The notes: generated from the letters alone by a model not told the origin. Shown: positions 46,849-56,850, numbered from the stretch's first letter. The stretch: 64,000 nt of DNA from CAZPXZ01 sp965219495 (GCA_965219495.1 OZ244777.1:1488001-1552000); one strand, 5' to 3'. Numbers and translations are program-made.

Positions 46849-47274
46849 ATGGCAGAAAGCCTCTATCTCGAAGACCTGACGGCAGGCCTGTCGCGAAGCA
46901 TTTCCCGCACCATTCACGAAGAGGATATCGAATCCTTCGGCGCACTCAGTGGCGACCGGAACCCGGTCCATTTCGACGAGGTCTACGCGGCAAGCACCCA
47001 ATTCGGCGGGCGCATCGCCCACGGCATGCTGGGGGCTTCCCTGATTTCGACCGTCATCGGCATGCAATTGCCTGGCAAGGGAGCCATCTATCTCGGCCAA
47101 ACCCTGAAGTTTCGCGCGCCCGTTCGCGCGGGCGATAAGCTCCACGTCGTCTGCACAGTCCGTGAAATCCTGCGGGAAAAGCGCCGTGTAACCATCGACT
47201 GCGTGTGCAAGGTAGGGGAAACAACCGTGATCGAAGGCGAAGCGCTCATCCTGGTCCCGTCCAGGTCCGCCTAG
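46849..47274 (+). CDS. MaoC-family (R)-specific enoyl-CoA hydratase
   Basis: 141 residues. The hydratase-2 motif GALSGDRNPVHFDEVYAAST gives the catalytic Asp36 and His41, followed by GRIAHGMLGASLISTVIGMQ and LGQTLKFRAPVRAGDKLHVV. Acts on (R)-3-hydroxyacyl-CoA/enoyl-CoA. Start ATG with a GGAACCGGAGAG leader. Confidence 0.92.
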   Translation: MAESLYLEDLTAGLSRSISRTIHEEDIESFGALSGDRNPVHFDEVYAASTQFGGRIAHGMLGASLISTVIGMQLPGKGAIYLGQTLKFRAPVRAGDKLHVVCTVREILREKRRVTIDCVCKVGETTVIEGEALILVPSRSA

Positions 47275-47293
47275 GAAGGACTGCTCAAACGAC

Positions 47294-48259
47294 ATGCGCA
47301 TCGTCCGCGGCATCGATGCGGTGGAGATCGGAGACCGGGGAAGTCACGCCGCGATCGGCAATTTTGATGGCGTCCACCGTGGCCACCAGGCGGTGATCGG
47401 CGCCGCTGCCGAAGCGGCACGCGAGAAGGGCGGAAAGCTCTCCGTGGTGACGTTTGAGCCACATCCCAGAACATTCTTTGGCCGGGGCGCAAAAGCATTC
47501 CGGCTCACGCCTCCCCCCACCAAGGAGCGACGCTTGTCCGCGGTGGGAGTGGACGTGATGTTCGTGTTCGCGTTCGACGCGAATCTTGCCTCACTCCCGG
47601 CCGAGACGTTCGCGCGGGAGGTGCTCGGAGACGCCCTCGGGCTGAAGACCGTTGCGGCCGGCGCCGATTTCCGGTTCGGCCACCGACGGAAAGGCGACCT
47701 GACACTCCTGCAGTCCATCGGAAAGCAGGCCGGATACGAGATGCGGAGCATGGAAATGGCGGGAGACGGGCCTGAAGCCTGGTCTTCATCCGCCGTGCGG
47801 ACCGCGCTACGCACGGGAGATCCCGGGGAAGCGGCGCGGCAACTTGGCTACTGGCATTGCATCGAGGGCCGCGTGAGGCGCGGAGAAGGCCGCGGGCGTG
47901 GGCTCGGCATGGCAACGGCGAATCTTTCGATTGGTGATATCTGCTTGCCCGCGTTTGGAATTTACGCTGTCGTGACAAGTGTGCTCGACGGTGCGTACGC
48001 CGGCGAATACCGGGGCGTGGCCAGCCTGGGCGTGAATCCGACATTCGAAATCGATGCACCATGCTTGGAAACGCACTTGCTGGATTTCGACGGCGATCTT
48101 TATGATGCCGAAATCGCCGTGGGCTTATGCGCCTACTTGCGTCCGGAGAAGAAGTTCGAGTCGCTTGACGACCTCGCGCGCAGCATGCGCCGTGATGGAG
48201 AAGAGGCCCGCAAGATTCACGATTCCCTTCCCGCTCCCTGGGACGAAGCCATTCCCTAG
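47294..48259 (+). CDS. ribF: Bifunctional riboflavin kinase/FAD synthetase
   Basis: 321 residues. The FMN adenylyltransferase domain has AIGNFDGVHRGHQAVIG (residues 20–36), VVTFEPHPRTFFG and VAAGADFRFGHRRKGD. The kinase domain has GRGRGLGMATANL, where the usual PTAN metal-binding motif reads ATAN (207–210), with Thr and Asn kept, and GVASLGVNPTF and ETHLLDFDGDLYD. Converts riboflavin to FMN and FAD. Confidence 0.95.
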   Translation: MRIVRGIDAVEIGDRGSHAAIGNFDGVHRGHQAVIGAAAEAAREKGGKLSVVTFEPHPRTFFGRGAKAFRLTPPPTKERRLSAVGVDVMFVFAFDANLASLPAETFAREVLGDALGLKTVAAGADFRFGHRRKGDLTLLQSIGKQAGYEMRSMEMAGDGPEAWSSSAVRTALRTGDPGEAARQLGYWHCIEGRVRRGEGRGRGLGMATANLSIGDICLPAFGIYAVVTSVLDGAYAGEYRGVASLGVNPTFEIDAPCLETHLLDFDGDLYDAEIAVGLCAYLRPEKKFESLDDLARSMRRDGEEARKIHDSLPAPWDEAIP

Positions 48260-48612
48260 GAAATTCGCCTCTACACTACGAATAGCCCATGCAGAGTGAT
48301 TCGGGCCACCGAGCGTTGGTTGCCCCGAGCTGACAAGGAATTCATCCTTGGCGGGTTTCCCCCAGGAGCCATATCAGGAATGGGCGATCCAGGTCATTGG
48401 ACTGCCAGCAGTCCGGAGGGAGCCCCGACATCCTAAGGATTGCCGCCGGGAAGATTCTGCGGCGGGAAGCTCATGAAGGACCGAATTGACGGCAAAAGGC
48501 CCGGTTGCATTGTCTTGCGTGGGATCCCGGCGGCAATACTCCACCAACTCCTATCGAAAGCGAAAGATTCCTGCTATGTGTGCGGCAGGAACAAGCTATT
48601 GGAGGAACAGTC
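48260..48612. other. Intergenic, no gene seen
   Basis: About 350 bases after ribF with no clear terminator. The ileS gene that often follows ribF in Alphaproteobacteria is not here. Confidence 0.4.
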
Positions 48613-49194
48613 ATGCTTCGATTCTCTGGGCTCGCACCCCTTGCCCTTGTCGCAGGACTTGCCGCTTGCGCGCAGGTCTACTCGGATCTCTCCGGGAAGT
48701 CCATGATGGACTCCATGGACTCCATGGATTCCATGGGCCCGTACACCTACAAGGTGGTGATCACCAACAACCTGGCCGACGAACTTCTTGCGCCGGTCCT
48801 GGTCGCGCCTTCGACACACGATGGAAAGATTTTCACCGGAGCGTACGTTTCGCCGGAGGCTGAAAAGCAGATTCTTACCGGCGATCCCGGGGATCTTGCC
48901 GCGGCGATTGGGGATGAAGCCACCGTGGCGCACGGAATGGATGGCCCCCCGGGCGTCCTGCTTGCCCCAGGCAGTTCCTTGGAGTTCGAGGTGACCACTT
49001 CTGCCTCCACCTGGCGGATCATCGCGATGGTTGCGCCGACCATGGTTCCGGACCACTTTGTTTCGGCGATCGTTTCGCCGGGCGAAATGGTATCCGCGAC
49101 CTTGAACCGCTTCGATGTCGGGCATGACGAAGAGAGAATGTCGATCCAGCCCGTGGCGAAAGCAGTCGCCGACGTAAGCATTTCACGCATGTAA
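48613..49194 (+). CDS. Spondin-domain lipoprotein
   Basis: 193 residues from the ATG at 48613 with a TTGGAGGAA ribosome-binding site. Lipoprotein signal MLRFSGLAPLALVAGLAACA (lipobox LAAC). A short repeat SMMDSMDSMDSMG (codons repeating ATGGACTCC) acts as linker. The domain reads YKVVITNNLADELLAPVLVA, GKIFTGAYVSPEAEKQILTG, LLAPGSSLEFEVTT and TWRIIAMVAPTMVPDHFVSA, the bacterial spondin_N pattern. Probably surface or periplasm anchored; function unknown. Confidence 0.82.
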   Translation: MLRFSGLAPLALVAGLAACAQVYSDLSGKSMMDSMDSMDSMGPYTYKVVITNNLADELLAPVLVAPSTHDGKIFTGAYVSPEAEKQILTGDPGDLAAAIGDEATVAHGMDGPPGVLLAPGSSLEFEVTTSASTWRIIAMVAPTMVPDHFVSAIVSPGEMVSATLNRFDVGHDEERMSIQPVAKAVADVSISRM

Positions 49195-49686
49195 AGGCGC
49201 GGGATCGATTCCATGACGTGGCGGGCGGGGTGGCACGCTTCCGTCCGCCGCGGTGCGCGCAAGCGCACTTTCGCCTAGCCGGAAAAGACTCATTCGAATG
49301 CGCCGACCGGATTCCTTTCGTCCCTTCCAGGAAAAATCACAGTGCGTGCCAGCAATCTGAGGCCTGCCGGCGTGCAGTTCCCAAGGAAATTTTCCCGTTC
49401 CTTCGAGGTTCCTATTCGAAGTCCGAAACTTCCGCCGGAAGACTGAGCCCGTGTCGAAAACCCGTTCGTCGCTCCGTCTCGGACGATTTCTCCTCCGTCA
49501 AGGATTTCCCGCCCACGCCGCCCTGCTTGCGGAGATGGCGACCATTTGGGCCGACGACACCGGGGAGAATATTCTTGATAGACGAAAACGAATACGCCCT
49601 TTGAACCCCGGATGCCGGGCCATTCGATACACTGAATTCGCACCGACCCTGGCCGCGCATCACGGATTCCTGGAGGGAGGTTTCCA
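49195..49686. other. 490-base gap, no gene seen
   Basis: No supported gene; presumably contains the promoter of the GAF protein. Confidence 0.4.
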
Positions 49687-50190
49687 ATGAATTCGGCAGA
49701 AGTATTCAGCATGGCGCTGGCCTCACCGGAGAACCAGCCGGATGCAACGTTCGCGGCGCTGGCGCGGTTCAGCGACGGGGTTGTCGGGGCGAAGCTCTTC
49801 ACGCTGATGGCGCTTGATTTTGAAGAAAGAATCGCCCGGCGCATCTATTCCAACATGCCGGATGCCTATCCCGTTCAGGGCAGCAAGCCATTCCCCGACA
49901 ACGACTGGATCAACCATGTCGTAGACAAACGCAAGATTTTCGTCGCCAACAGTATTGCGGAAATCGCCCGGGTCTTTTCCGACCATGAACTCATTGCCTC
50001 GCTCGGGTGCGAGTCGGTGCTCAACCTGCCCGCCGTTGCCGGAGGACGAGTCCTGGGCACGCTCAACTGCCTCCACGAAGCGGATCACTACACCGAGGCG
50101 CGCGTCGAGGCCGCCAGGTTTCTTGCCACGGCGGGAGCGTGTTGCTTCCTGCTATTCGAATACCTTGAATCCCGAAAGATCCGTTCATGA
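49687..50190 (+). CDS. GAF domain protein
   Basis: 167 residues, essentially a single GAF fold: GVVGAKLFTLMALDFEERIA, RRIYSNMPDAYPVQGSKPFP, WINHVVDKRKIFVANSIAEI, LGCESVLNLPAVAGGRVLGT and LNCLHEADHYTEARVEAARF. Stand-alone GAF proteins bind small molecules. It precedes a racemase and a hydantoinase subunit, so a role with that pathway is possible. Confidence 0.85.
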   Translation: MNSAEVFSMALASPENQPDATFAALARFSDGVVGAKLFTLMALDFEERIARRIYSNMPDAYPVQGSKPFPDNDWINHVVDKRKIFVANSIAEIARVFSDHELIASLGCESVLNLPAVAGGRVLGTLNCLHEADHYTEARVEAARFLATAGACCFLLFEYLESRKIRS

Positions 50191-50456
50191 AGACCAAGCG
50201 CGTTGTGCCGAGAAAGATGTCAAGGCGAAGCCTCCCTGTTCCATCACGTTCGGCGCCGGCAGGACCGCGGGACGTGACGAAGCTTGCGTTCGACTGCAAG
50301 AGACATTGACATCCATGTCTTCCTGTCCCGAAGCATGCAAGACAACAGCCGCAAGACGCGGGAATTCGATCCCCATGCCGGAAGACATGCCCGGGAAGAT
50401 TGCGGTTCAAGGGTCAAAGTCCAGAAATGATCTTGGCTAGAAAGGAATACTGAAAG

Positions 50457-51266
50457 ATGACAGCAATGCCACATCTCAAGATCATGTATCTGAATCCGGT
50501 CGGAATAGACGATTACGATGCTCTCTTCGCGGACATGGCGCGAGACTGCAAACTGCCGGGAACGGAAGTGCATGTCACCAGCCTGCCGGCCTCGGAAGGC
50601 CGGTTTTCGCACATCGAATACCGCACCTATGAAGCGGTCGTGACGCGCGGAATCGTCCGGGCCACGCGTGCGGCTTCCCGCGAAGGGTTCGACGCCTTCG
50701 CGATCGGATGCTTCTATGACACTGCGCTACATGACGCTCGTGAAATCTCGGGCGAGATGTTCGTGACCGCGCCCTGTCTGGCCGCATGCGAAATCGCGGC
50801 GAGCCTTTCCAACCGATTCGGGATCATCGGCCCGCACCACAAGTGTGTCGACCAGATGAGTACGGTTGTCCACCACCACGGATTTGGCCGGCAACTCTCC
50901 GGCTTCTATCCCATCGAACTCGCAACTTCCGAGTTCCGGGACGATCAGTCGAGTACTACCGACCTCTTGATCGAGGCCGGACGCCGCGCCGTGGAAGAAG
51001 ACTACGCGGAGGCCCTGATCCTTGCATGCACGCTCGAACTCGGTTGTCACAAGTTGGTCGAGGAAGCCCTGCACGTTCCCGTTATTGACCCGTCGACAGC
51101 GGTCCTGAAGCGCGCCGAATACGGCGCGTTGCTCAAGCATACCTGTGGATGGATTCCGAGCCGCAAGTGGTCCTGCAAACCGCCGCCGGAGGAGGAACTT
51201 GCTTCGCTGGGCTTGTTCGAAGGGGAAGAGGCGTTCGGAAACCGGGTAATCGTCGAAGCGGACTAG
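50457..51266 (+). CDS. Asp/Glu/hydantoin racemase family protein
   Basis: 269 residues. Two catalytic cysteines in the expected places: Cys85 in FAIGCFYDTALHDAREISGE and Cys191 in ALILACTLELGCHK. Flanking blocks are LKIMYLNPVGIDDYDALFAD and SNRFGIIGPHHKCVDQMSTV. The family includes hydantoin racemase and maleate isomerase; a hydantoinase B gene lies 190 bases downstream, supporting a hydantoin-like substrate. The 270-base space before it shows no gene. Confidence 0.85.
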   Translation: MTAMPHLKIMYLNPVGIDDYDALFADMARDCKLPGTEVHVTSLPASEGRFSHIEYRTYEAVVTRGIVRATRAASREGFDAFAIGCFYDTALHDAREISGEMFVTAPCLAACEIAASLSNRFGIIGPHHKCVDQMSTVVHHHGFGRQLSGFYPIELATSEFRDDQSSTTDLLIEAGRRAVEEDYAEALILACTLELGCHKLVEEALHVPVIDPSTAVLKRAEYGALLKHTCGWIPSRKWSCKPPPEEELASLGLFEGEEAFGNRVIVEAD

Positions 51267-51456
51267 TTGTCACAAGCGCAGGGCCGCACCGCGGGATCCC
51301 GCAAAGCGAACCTCTGCCTGTCCACAACTGACCGCCGGGCCGGGCAGCGTTTCGATTGCCGTTCCCGGCACGAAAACGACATATCGCGATTCGCGATCAC
51401 TGGCGGGACCGCCCTCGCCTCTCCAAATGGACCGAGACCGCGGAGCACGGAACAAC

Positions 51457-53043
51457 ATGCGGGAAACCGATCGAATCACCATTTCCGTAATCCAATCCGC
51501 GCTCTCGGCCGCCACCGAGGAAATGTTCGCCGTACTGAAGAAGACGGCGATGAGTCCAATCATTTACGAAGTCCTGGACGCCGGCACAGGGATCATGGAC
51601 GCCAACGGCAACATGGTGAGTTCCGGTGCAGGAATTCCGACTTTCATCGGGGTGCTGGACAAGGCCGTTCTCCATATCGTCGGGCAGTACGGCCTGGATA
51701 ACGTCCATGAAGGCGACTTGTTCCTCACCAACGACCCCTATTTCGGCGGCGTTACGCATCTGAGCGACATGGTCATCGCGCTGCCCGTGTTCTACGGCGG
51801 GAAGTGCGTCGCCTGGTCGGCTTCCATCGCGCACTGGGGAGATGTCGGCGGCATGACGCCCGGGTCGATGTCGACCGGCGCCACCGAAATTTTCCAGGAA
51901 GGCGTCCGGTTGCCGGCGATTCGCCTGTTTGAAAAGGGCACGCTGGTCGAACCGGCGCTGGAGATCATCGCGGTAAACAGCCGACTTCCTGACTTCGTTC
52001 GCGGCGATCTTTGGGCGCAGGTCGCCGCCAGCCGGCGAGCCGCCCGCACCATTCGGGAGTTGCTGGACGCCTACGGCCTGGAGGCGTACCAGGCCGCGCT
52101 CGCCGAGTTGTTCGAAGAAGGCGAAAGAAGATCCCTTGCCGGTCTCGCGACGCTGCCGGCGGGCGAATACAGCACGGAAGAAGAGCAGGACGACGGCGCG
52201 CTATGGCATGCCACCGTCCGCATCACGCAGGACCGCTTTGTCGTGGACCTGAGCGACAACCCCACCCAACGGAGCGCTCCCTACAATACCAGCAGGGACG
52301 GCGCGGTCATCGCCGGTCAAATGATCTTCAAGGCGCTGACGGACCCCAGGCTGTTCGCGAACGCGGGTTCGTTTCGACCCCTTGAGGTGATTACGAAGCC
52401 CGGCACCATCTTTCATACCACCGGTACAGCGCCGCATGGATACTACTTTGAAACGAGAATACGGCTGACAGACATGCTTTGGCGCTGCATGGCGCGCGCC
52501 ATGCCGGAAAGATTGCCTGCCGGCCATTTTGCATCGATTTGCAGCACCGTCGTCGCCGGAATTCATCCGGAAACCGGCCGAGCCTACACCATGGTCGAGC
52601 CCCAAATGGGCGGATGGGGCGCGACGTCCGAACGGGACGGCCTTAGCGCCATGTATTCGGCGCATCACGGCGACACCTTCAACTGCCCGGTAGAAATCTG
52701 TGAAGCACGGTATGGGCTCGATGTCGTTTGGAAGCGGTTGAGCAGCCAGTCGGGGGGCGCCGGACTCTATCGGGGTGGGCGCGGTGTCTCCATGGAGTAC
52801 CGAGCACGCGGAAAGGCGATCCTTTCGGCGGGATACAGCCGCAACCGGCTTCCGGTCTGGGGTTCGAACGGCGGCGATTCCGGTGGAACCAACGCGCTAA
52901 CCGTCAAGAGAAGAAACGGGACCGTAGAGGACTACGCCTTCGTCAGCGGCCTTGCGCTTCAGCCGGGCGATTCATTCCATGTCTCCACCGCGGGCGGCGG
53001 TGGTTGGGGCAGGCCCGCGGACACACGCGATCGGAAAGGTTAG
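51457..53043 (+). CDS. Hydantoinase B / N-methylhydantoinase B (oxoprolinase) subunit
   Basis: 528 residues from the ATG at 51457 (MRETDRITISVIQSALSAAT); an in-frame ATG 30 bases earlier is possible. Typical blocks: EMFAVLKKTAMSPIIYEVLD, VHEGDLFLTNDPYFGGVTHL, HWGDVGGMTPGSMSTGATEI, FQEGVRLPAIRLFEKG and STAGGGGWGRPADTRDRKG at the end. HyuB works with an ATP-binding HyuA subunit to open hydantoin or oxoproline rings. No HyuA is present here. Confidence 0.9.
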   Translation: MRETDRITISVIQSALSAATEEMFAVLKKTAMSPIIYEVLDAGTGIMDANGNMVSSGAGIPTFIGVLDKAVLHIVGQYGLDNVHEGDLFLTNDPYFGGVTHLSDMVIALPVFYGGKCVAWSASIAHWGDVGGMTPGSMSTGATEIFQEGVRLPAIRLFEKGTLVEPALEIIAVNSRLPDFVRGDLWAQVAASRRAARTIRELLDAYGLEAYQAALAELFEEGERRSLAGLATLPAGEYSTEEEQDDGALWHATVRITQDRFVVDLSDNPTQRSAPYNTSRDGAVIAGQMIFKALTDPRLFANAGSFRPLEVITKPGTIFHTTGTAPHGYYFETRIRLTDMLWRCMARAMPERLPAGHFASICSTVVAGIHPETGRAYTMVEPQMGGWGATSERDGLSAMYSAHHGDTFNCPVEICEARYGLDVVWKRLSSQSGGAGLYRGGRGVSMEYRARGKAILSAGYSRNRLPVWGSNGGDSGGTNALTVKRRNGTVEDYAFVSGLALQPGDSFHVSTAGGGGWGRPADTRDRKG

Positions 53044-53489
53044 CGGAAGCCAGCTGGAAAGGTGTTCCATTTTCCCTCGCCGGGATCGTGTTGGCATGCT
53101 GCGCAGCCGGACAAGCTTGTTCCGGGAGTCTTTCAAGCCGGAATTCGCAACTTTCAACCGACCTCGGTTCCTCTTGCACCGACGGTGCAAGGCAAGAGTT
53201 ACGTTGCGCTTGGTGGAGGATTTGAACGGATTCTTGCCGTTGTGGAATTGTATCGTCCGCGAGTGCCTGATCGATCCCTTTGGAATTCGCTCTACATGTC
53301 GCTGACCCGCGTCATCGCGATGAGGACGCAGCTGATGGGCACTTCGGAAGCCGCGTACCTCGCATGTTGGATGCAACCTTGCCTTGGAAGCAATACGCGC
53401 AAGGAGTTTCTGCTCCCCTCACTTCCACAGTGTGCTTATCAGCACGGCTCCAGCATGCACCTGCTTGTCTACGCCAAAATGTTGCTTCC
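53044..53489. other. Intergenic, no gene seen
   Basis: About 450 bases; possible eroded upstream part of the autotransporter pseudogene, but no recognisable similarity. Confidence 0.4.
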
Positions 53490-54107
53490 TCGAAAATCGT
53501 ATGACTTGGCGATCGAGGCCGTTTTCACGCTAGTACGCCACACACCGTGCCGACCGAGGCAGGATCGAGCCGGTTGCGTCTCATCCTTGAGGGTTCGCGG
53601 ACATTCGAGTTCGGCGCGGGTGGGACGCTGATACCTTTGGTGGAGTCGGGGGTTCGCAGTGACAGGGGCGACGCGGAAACGGCCTGGAAGTTGGCGCCCG
53701 AATTCGCTATGCTGGGGAGGGTGTATCCGTCAAGGGCGCCGCCCGGGCCCCGATCGCACACGCGGACCGCAACCTCAAGAAATGGGGCGCATCCGGCGCA
53801 ATCCGGATCGACCCGGGAACCTCCGGACTTGGCATCTCGCTCATGCTGGCTCCGGCCTGGGGGATGGCGTCCAGCGGGGTGGAACGCCCGTAGTCTCTCC
53901 GGGACACGAACGGCCTCGCGGCGAACGACGACTTCGAGGCGGAGAGACTTTTCAACGCTGAAATCGGCGACGGCCTGGCGTTCCCGTGCAACCGCGACGC
54001 GCTCACCCCTTACGCGGGCCTCGGGCTCTCGAACGAAAGTTGGCGCGTCTGGCTTCTTGGCCTCCGATGGAAGTTCGCTCCTGAGCCGGCGTGTTTGCCC
54101 TCGTGTA
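53490..54107 (+). pseudogene. Autotransporter beta-barrel domain, frameshifted
   Basis: Fragments in successive frames: KSYDLAIEAVFTLVRHT, then SRLRLILEGSRTFEFGAGGT and LIPLVESGVRSDRGDAET, then GNGLEVGARIRYAGEGVSVK, LKKWGASGAIRIDPGTSGLG and ISLMLAPAWGMASSGVERP. A TAG then stands where Trp is usual, followed by SLRDTNGLAANDDFEAERLF and the barrel end SNESWRVWLLGLRWKF. At least two frameshifts (near 53545 and 53680) and one nonsense codon. The passenger domain is missing. Confidence 0.75.
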
Positions 54108-55136
54108 TCCGGCGCCCGCCGACCGCATTGCCGCCGCGCACGGGCTTGTCGCCGGGTAAGACCCGCGGTTACTGCGCGGTCCCGCCTCACCATCATCGGT
54201 GTACGCACTGCTGCTCGACCACGAGGCCGCGACGACCCTGGCCGTACTGGCGCATGATTTGGCCACAAGGCTCGCGGGGCGGAGGCTCGCCGACGGCGCC
54301 CTCCTCTTCAAGGTCGAGCGCGCGGTCCGCGCCGTTCATCGGCGCATCGCCCCTGCGGGATTCCATCACACGCACTGACTTGCCCTGCCTTGCAACGCTT
54401 AGCTCGCGTCTCAAGGACTCGCGAAGCCAATTATCAGCCGAAGCGAAGAATCCTGTACGTTGCCCACCACCGAATTCGCCAGGGTCGGGTCGGCAGTCAA
54501 ATGCGGCGCAGTGTCCATCCGGACGCAAACGATTTCTCCAGAATTTGGATGCTCAGTTTGGGCCGTCGTTCAGTTTCTTGGCTCAAGGCAACGCCTGTTG
54601 GTCGAAGTTTGCTATGATTGAGCAGGAATTCTGGCGCCCCGACGAGAGACAGGCCCATGGCGCGAACGCTTTGGAAGCGAATGAAAGATAGCGCACGGCA
54701 AAAGGCGCAACTTCACAAGTTCGATGCTTTTCTCGGGTCTATCAGCAACGAAATCGGCGAACGGTCGTTCACCGAGCAGCTGTCATTGCGGCTGTAAGGT
54801 GCAACAATCGAAAGATAACCCGGCGATTGTTGCTGGCGCTCGCCAACCGGTTGCCCGACCCGCAAGTCTCGCGTTCCCACATGGCCGTTTCCATTTCAGG
54901 CATCAGCGCAACAGATTCTTCGTCTACCCGCCCGAGCTGAAAACATGCAGCGCGGCGGACGTTTCATTTGGCGGGTCTTACCATCGCACCAACCTACTTG
55001 TTCCAGCTTGTGCTGGAAAAAGACCGAACAATTCAAGATCGACCGCAGCTGCAACTGAAATCGCCAAGATGAAGCCGGTCCCGTTCACATCCACCCCTCG
55101 CATCACGATCTTGCGAGGCAGTCGACGCTGATCGAT
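54108..55136. other. 1-kb gap, mostly without genes
   Basis: A frame at about 54198–54379 (VYALLLDHEAATTLAVLAHD…) and the small ORF at 54657 are the only protein-like parts. No RNA gene or repeat is seen. Confidence 0.4.
54657..54797 (+). CDS. Small hypothetical protein
   Basis: 46 residues (MARTLWKRMKDSARQKAQLH KFD…). Basic N-terminus, no recognised family. No strong ribosome-binding site, so it may be chance or a decayed gene. Confidence 0.25.
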   Translation: MARTLWKRMKDSARQKAQLHKFDAFLGSISNEIGERSFTEQLSLRL

Positions 55137-55985
55137 ATGTCGGAGGCAATCCAGTCTACTGCCGTAACGCGGATCAAAGGCGAAGACGAAGCCGCGCTTC
55201 GCGTGGAGGATCTCCACAAGAGCTTTGGCGATCTCGAAGTGCTTCGGGGAATTTCGCTGACCGCGGACGAAGGTGATGTCATCTCCATCCTCGGCGCCAG
55301 CGGTTCCGGCAAGAGCACCTTCCTGCGCTGTTTGAACTTGCTCGATATTCCCGATTCCGGACGGGTCCATGTCGGAGGTGAGCTGATTCAAATGGGCGTC
55401 GATCGACACGGCCGACCGATGCCGACGGATCGTCGGCAGGTCGATCGTATTCGCTCCCGGATCGGCATGGTGTTCCAGCAGTTCAATCTCTGGTCCCACC
55501 TGACGGTGCTCCAGAACGTTATTGAGGCCCCAATCCATGTGCTGAAGCTGCCACGGCGGGAAGCGATCGAACGAGCTCACGGCCTCCTCCACAAGGTCGG
55601 CCTTCAAGACAAGCACGACTACTTTCCCGCCCATCTTTCGGGCGGGCAGGAACAGCGGGCGGCAATTGCGCGCGCGCTGGCAATGGAACCCGAGGTCATG
55701 CTATTAGACGAGCCGACCTCGGCCCTTGATCCCGAGCTCGTCAACGAGGTGCTGAGGGTCATCCACGATCTCGCCGAGGAGGGGCGAACGATGCTGATCG
55801 TGACCCATGAGATCGGCTTCGCCCGTGAGGTATCGTCACGTACGGTGTTCCTGCATCTAGGGAGAGTCGAGGAACAGGGACCGTCAAGGGCGCTATTCGA
55901 CAATCCGCGCTCGGACCGGCTCAAGCGGTTCCTGTCAGGAAATTATGGCGGAACTCGAGCCATGAATTCATTAAACAGTCACTAA
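55137..55985 (+). CDS. Polar amino acid ABC transporter ATP-binding protein (HisP/GlnQ type)
   Basis: 282 residues. Walker A GASGSGKSTFLRC, Q-loop MVFQQFNLWSHLTVLQNVI, signature LSGGQEQRAAIARALAMEP (QEQR where QQQR is usual), Walker B VMLLDEPTSALDPELV and H-loop IVTHEIGFAREVSSR. First gene of a four-gene importer operon; 14 bases to the binding protein. Confidence 0.92.
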   Translation: MSEAIQSTAVTRIKGEDEAALRVEDLHKSFGDLEVLRGISLTADEGDVISILGASGSGKSTFLRCLNLLDIPDSGRVHVGGELIQMGVDRHGRPMPTDRRQVDRIRSRIGMVFQQFNLWSHLTVLQNVIEAPIHVLKLPRREAIERAHGLLHKVGLQDKHDYFPAHLSGGQEQRAAIARALAMEPEVMLLDEPTSALDPELVNEVLRVIHDLAEEGRTMLIVTHEIGFAREVSSRTVFLHLGRVEEQGPSRALFDNPRSDRLKRFLSGNYGGTRAMNSLNSH

Positions 55986-55999
55986 AGGAGGCAGTTCAA

Positions 56000-56776
56000 A
56001 TGAAGAAGTTTATGTCCGCGGCGCTGTGGGCCGCGATTGTACTCGCGGCCGGCACAGCGTCGGCCGATATGAAGAAGGTCACGCTGGGGACGGAAGGAGC
56101 GTACCCGCCGTTCAACTGGATCGACGAGGACGGAAACCTGCAGGGATTCGATATCGAAATCGGCAACGCGCTCTGCGCGGCGGCTAAGCTGGACTGCACC
56201 TGGGTAGTCCAGGACTGGGATGGCATCATCCCGGGCCTGCTGGCAAAGAAATACGATGCGATCGTCGCCTCGATGTCCATCACCGAGGAGCGCAAGCAGA
56301 AGGTGGACTTCACCGCCAGGTATTACAACACACCAGCGAAGTTCGTGCGCAAGAAAGGCTCCGATATCGAAATCTCGAATGCCGGTCTGGACGGCAAGTC
56401 CGTCGGCGTGCAACGGGCGACAATCCACGAAAATTTCCTGCGAGACAATTTCGGTGAGATCATCACGATCAAGGCCTATGCCACCCAGGACGAGGCCAAT
56501 CTCGACTTTAACGCGGGACGGGTCGATCTGCTGCTGGCCGATTCCGTCGCTTTGCTGGAAGGCTTCATCAACACGCCTGAGGGGCGGGACGCGGAGTTCG
56601 TCGGACCGGACTTCACCGATCCGCGCTGGTTCGGCGACGGTGTCGGGATCGCGGTGCGCAAGGGCGAAGAAGAACTCCTCGATGCCTTGAACCAAGCCAT
56701 CGCCGCAATTCGCGAAGACGGAACCTACCAAGAGATAAACGCCTCGTATTTCGATTTCGACGTGTACGGCGACTGA
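56000..56776 (+). CDS. Amino acid ABC transporter substrate-binding protein (HisJ/ArgT type)
   Basis: 258 residues. Signal peptide MKKFMSAALWAAIVLAAGTA…SAD, then VTLGTEGAYPPFNWIDEDGN, LQGFDIEIGNALCAAAKLDC, WDGIIPGLLAKKYDAIVASM and SITEERKQKVDFTARYYNTP, the SBP_bac_3 pattern with the amino-group-binding Asp in GFDIEIG. AAAGGAGG ribosome-binding site. Probably binds a basic or polar amino acid. Confidence 0.93.
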   Translation: MKKFMSAALWAAIVLAAGTASADMKKVTLGTEGAYPPFNWIDEDGNLQGFDIEIGNALCAAAKLDCTWVVQDWDGIIPGLLAKKYDAIVASMSITEERKQKVDFTARYYNTPAKFVRKKGSDIEISNAGLDGKSVGVQRATIHENFLRDNFGEIITIKAYATQDEANLDFNAGRVDLLLADSVALLEGFINTPEGRDAEFVGPDFTDPRWFGDGVGIAVRKGEEELLDALNQAIAAIREDGTYQEINASYFDFDVYGD

Positions 56777-56798
56777 CCGCGGCACGCACCTGAATTGG

Positions 56799-56822
56799 CG
56801 ACGGTCCCAAGGGGGACCGTCG
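56799..56822 (+). terminator. Intra-operon hairpin
   Basis: CGACGGTCCC (56799–56808) pairs with GGGACCGTCG (56813–56822), followed by CTTTCCTT. It sits between the binding-protein gene and the permease genes and probably attenuates transcription or protects the upstream mRNA, giving more binding protein than permease. Confidence 0.6.
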
Positions 56823-56850
56823 CTTTCCTTGACTCAGACCGGAGGCAGGC

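Noticed and set aside
53062..53631. 189-codon plus-strand frame
   Set aside because: It runs across the start of the autotransporter remnant in a mixed frame and shows no homology of its own beyond the KSYDLAIEA segment.
54724..55131. 135-codon frame before the amino acid transporter
   Set aside because: Translation is Ser/Arg/Pro-rich with no family features and overlaps a better small ORF.
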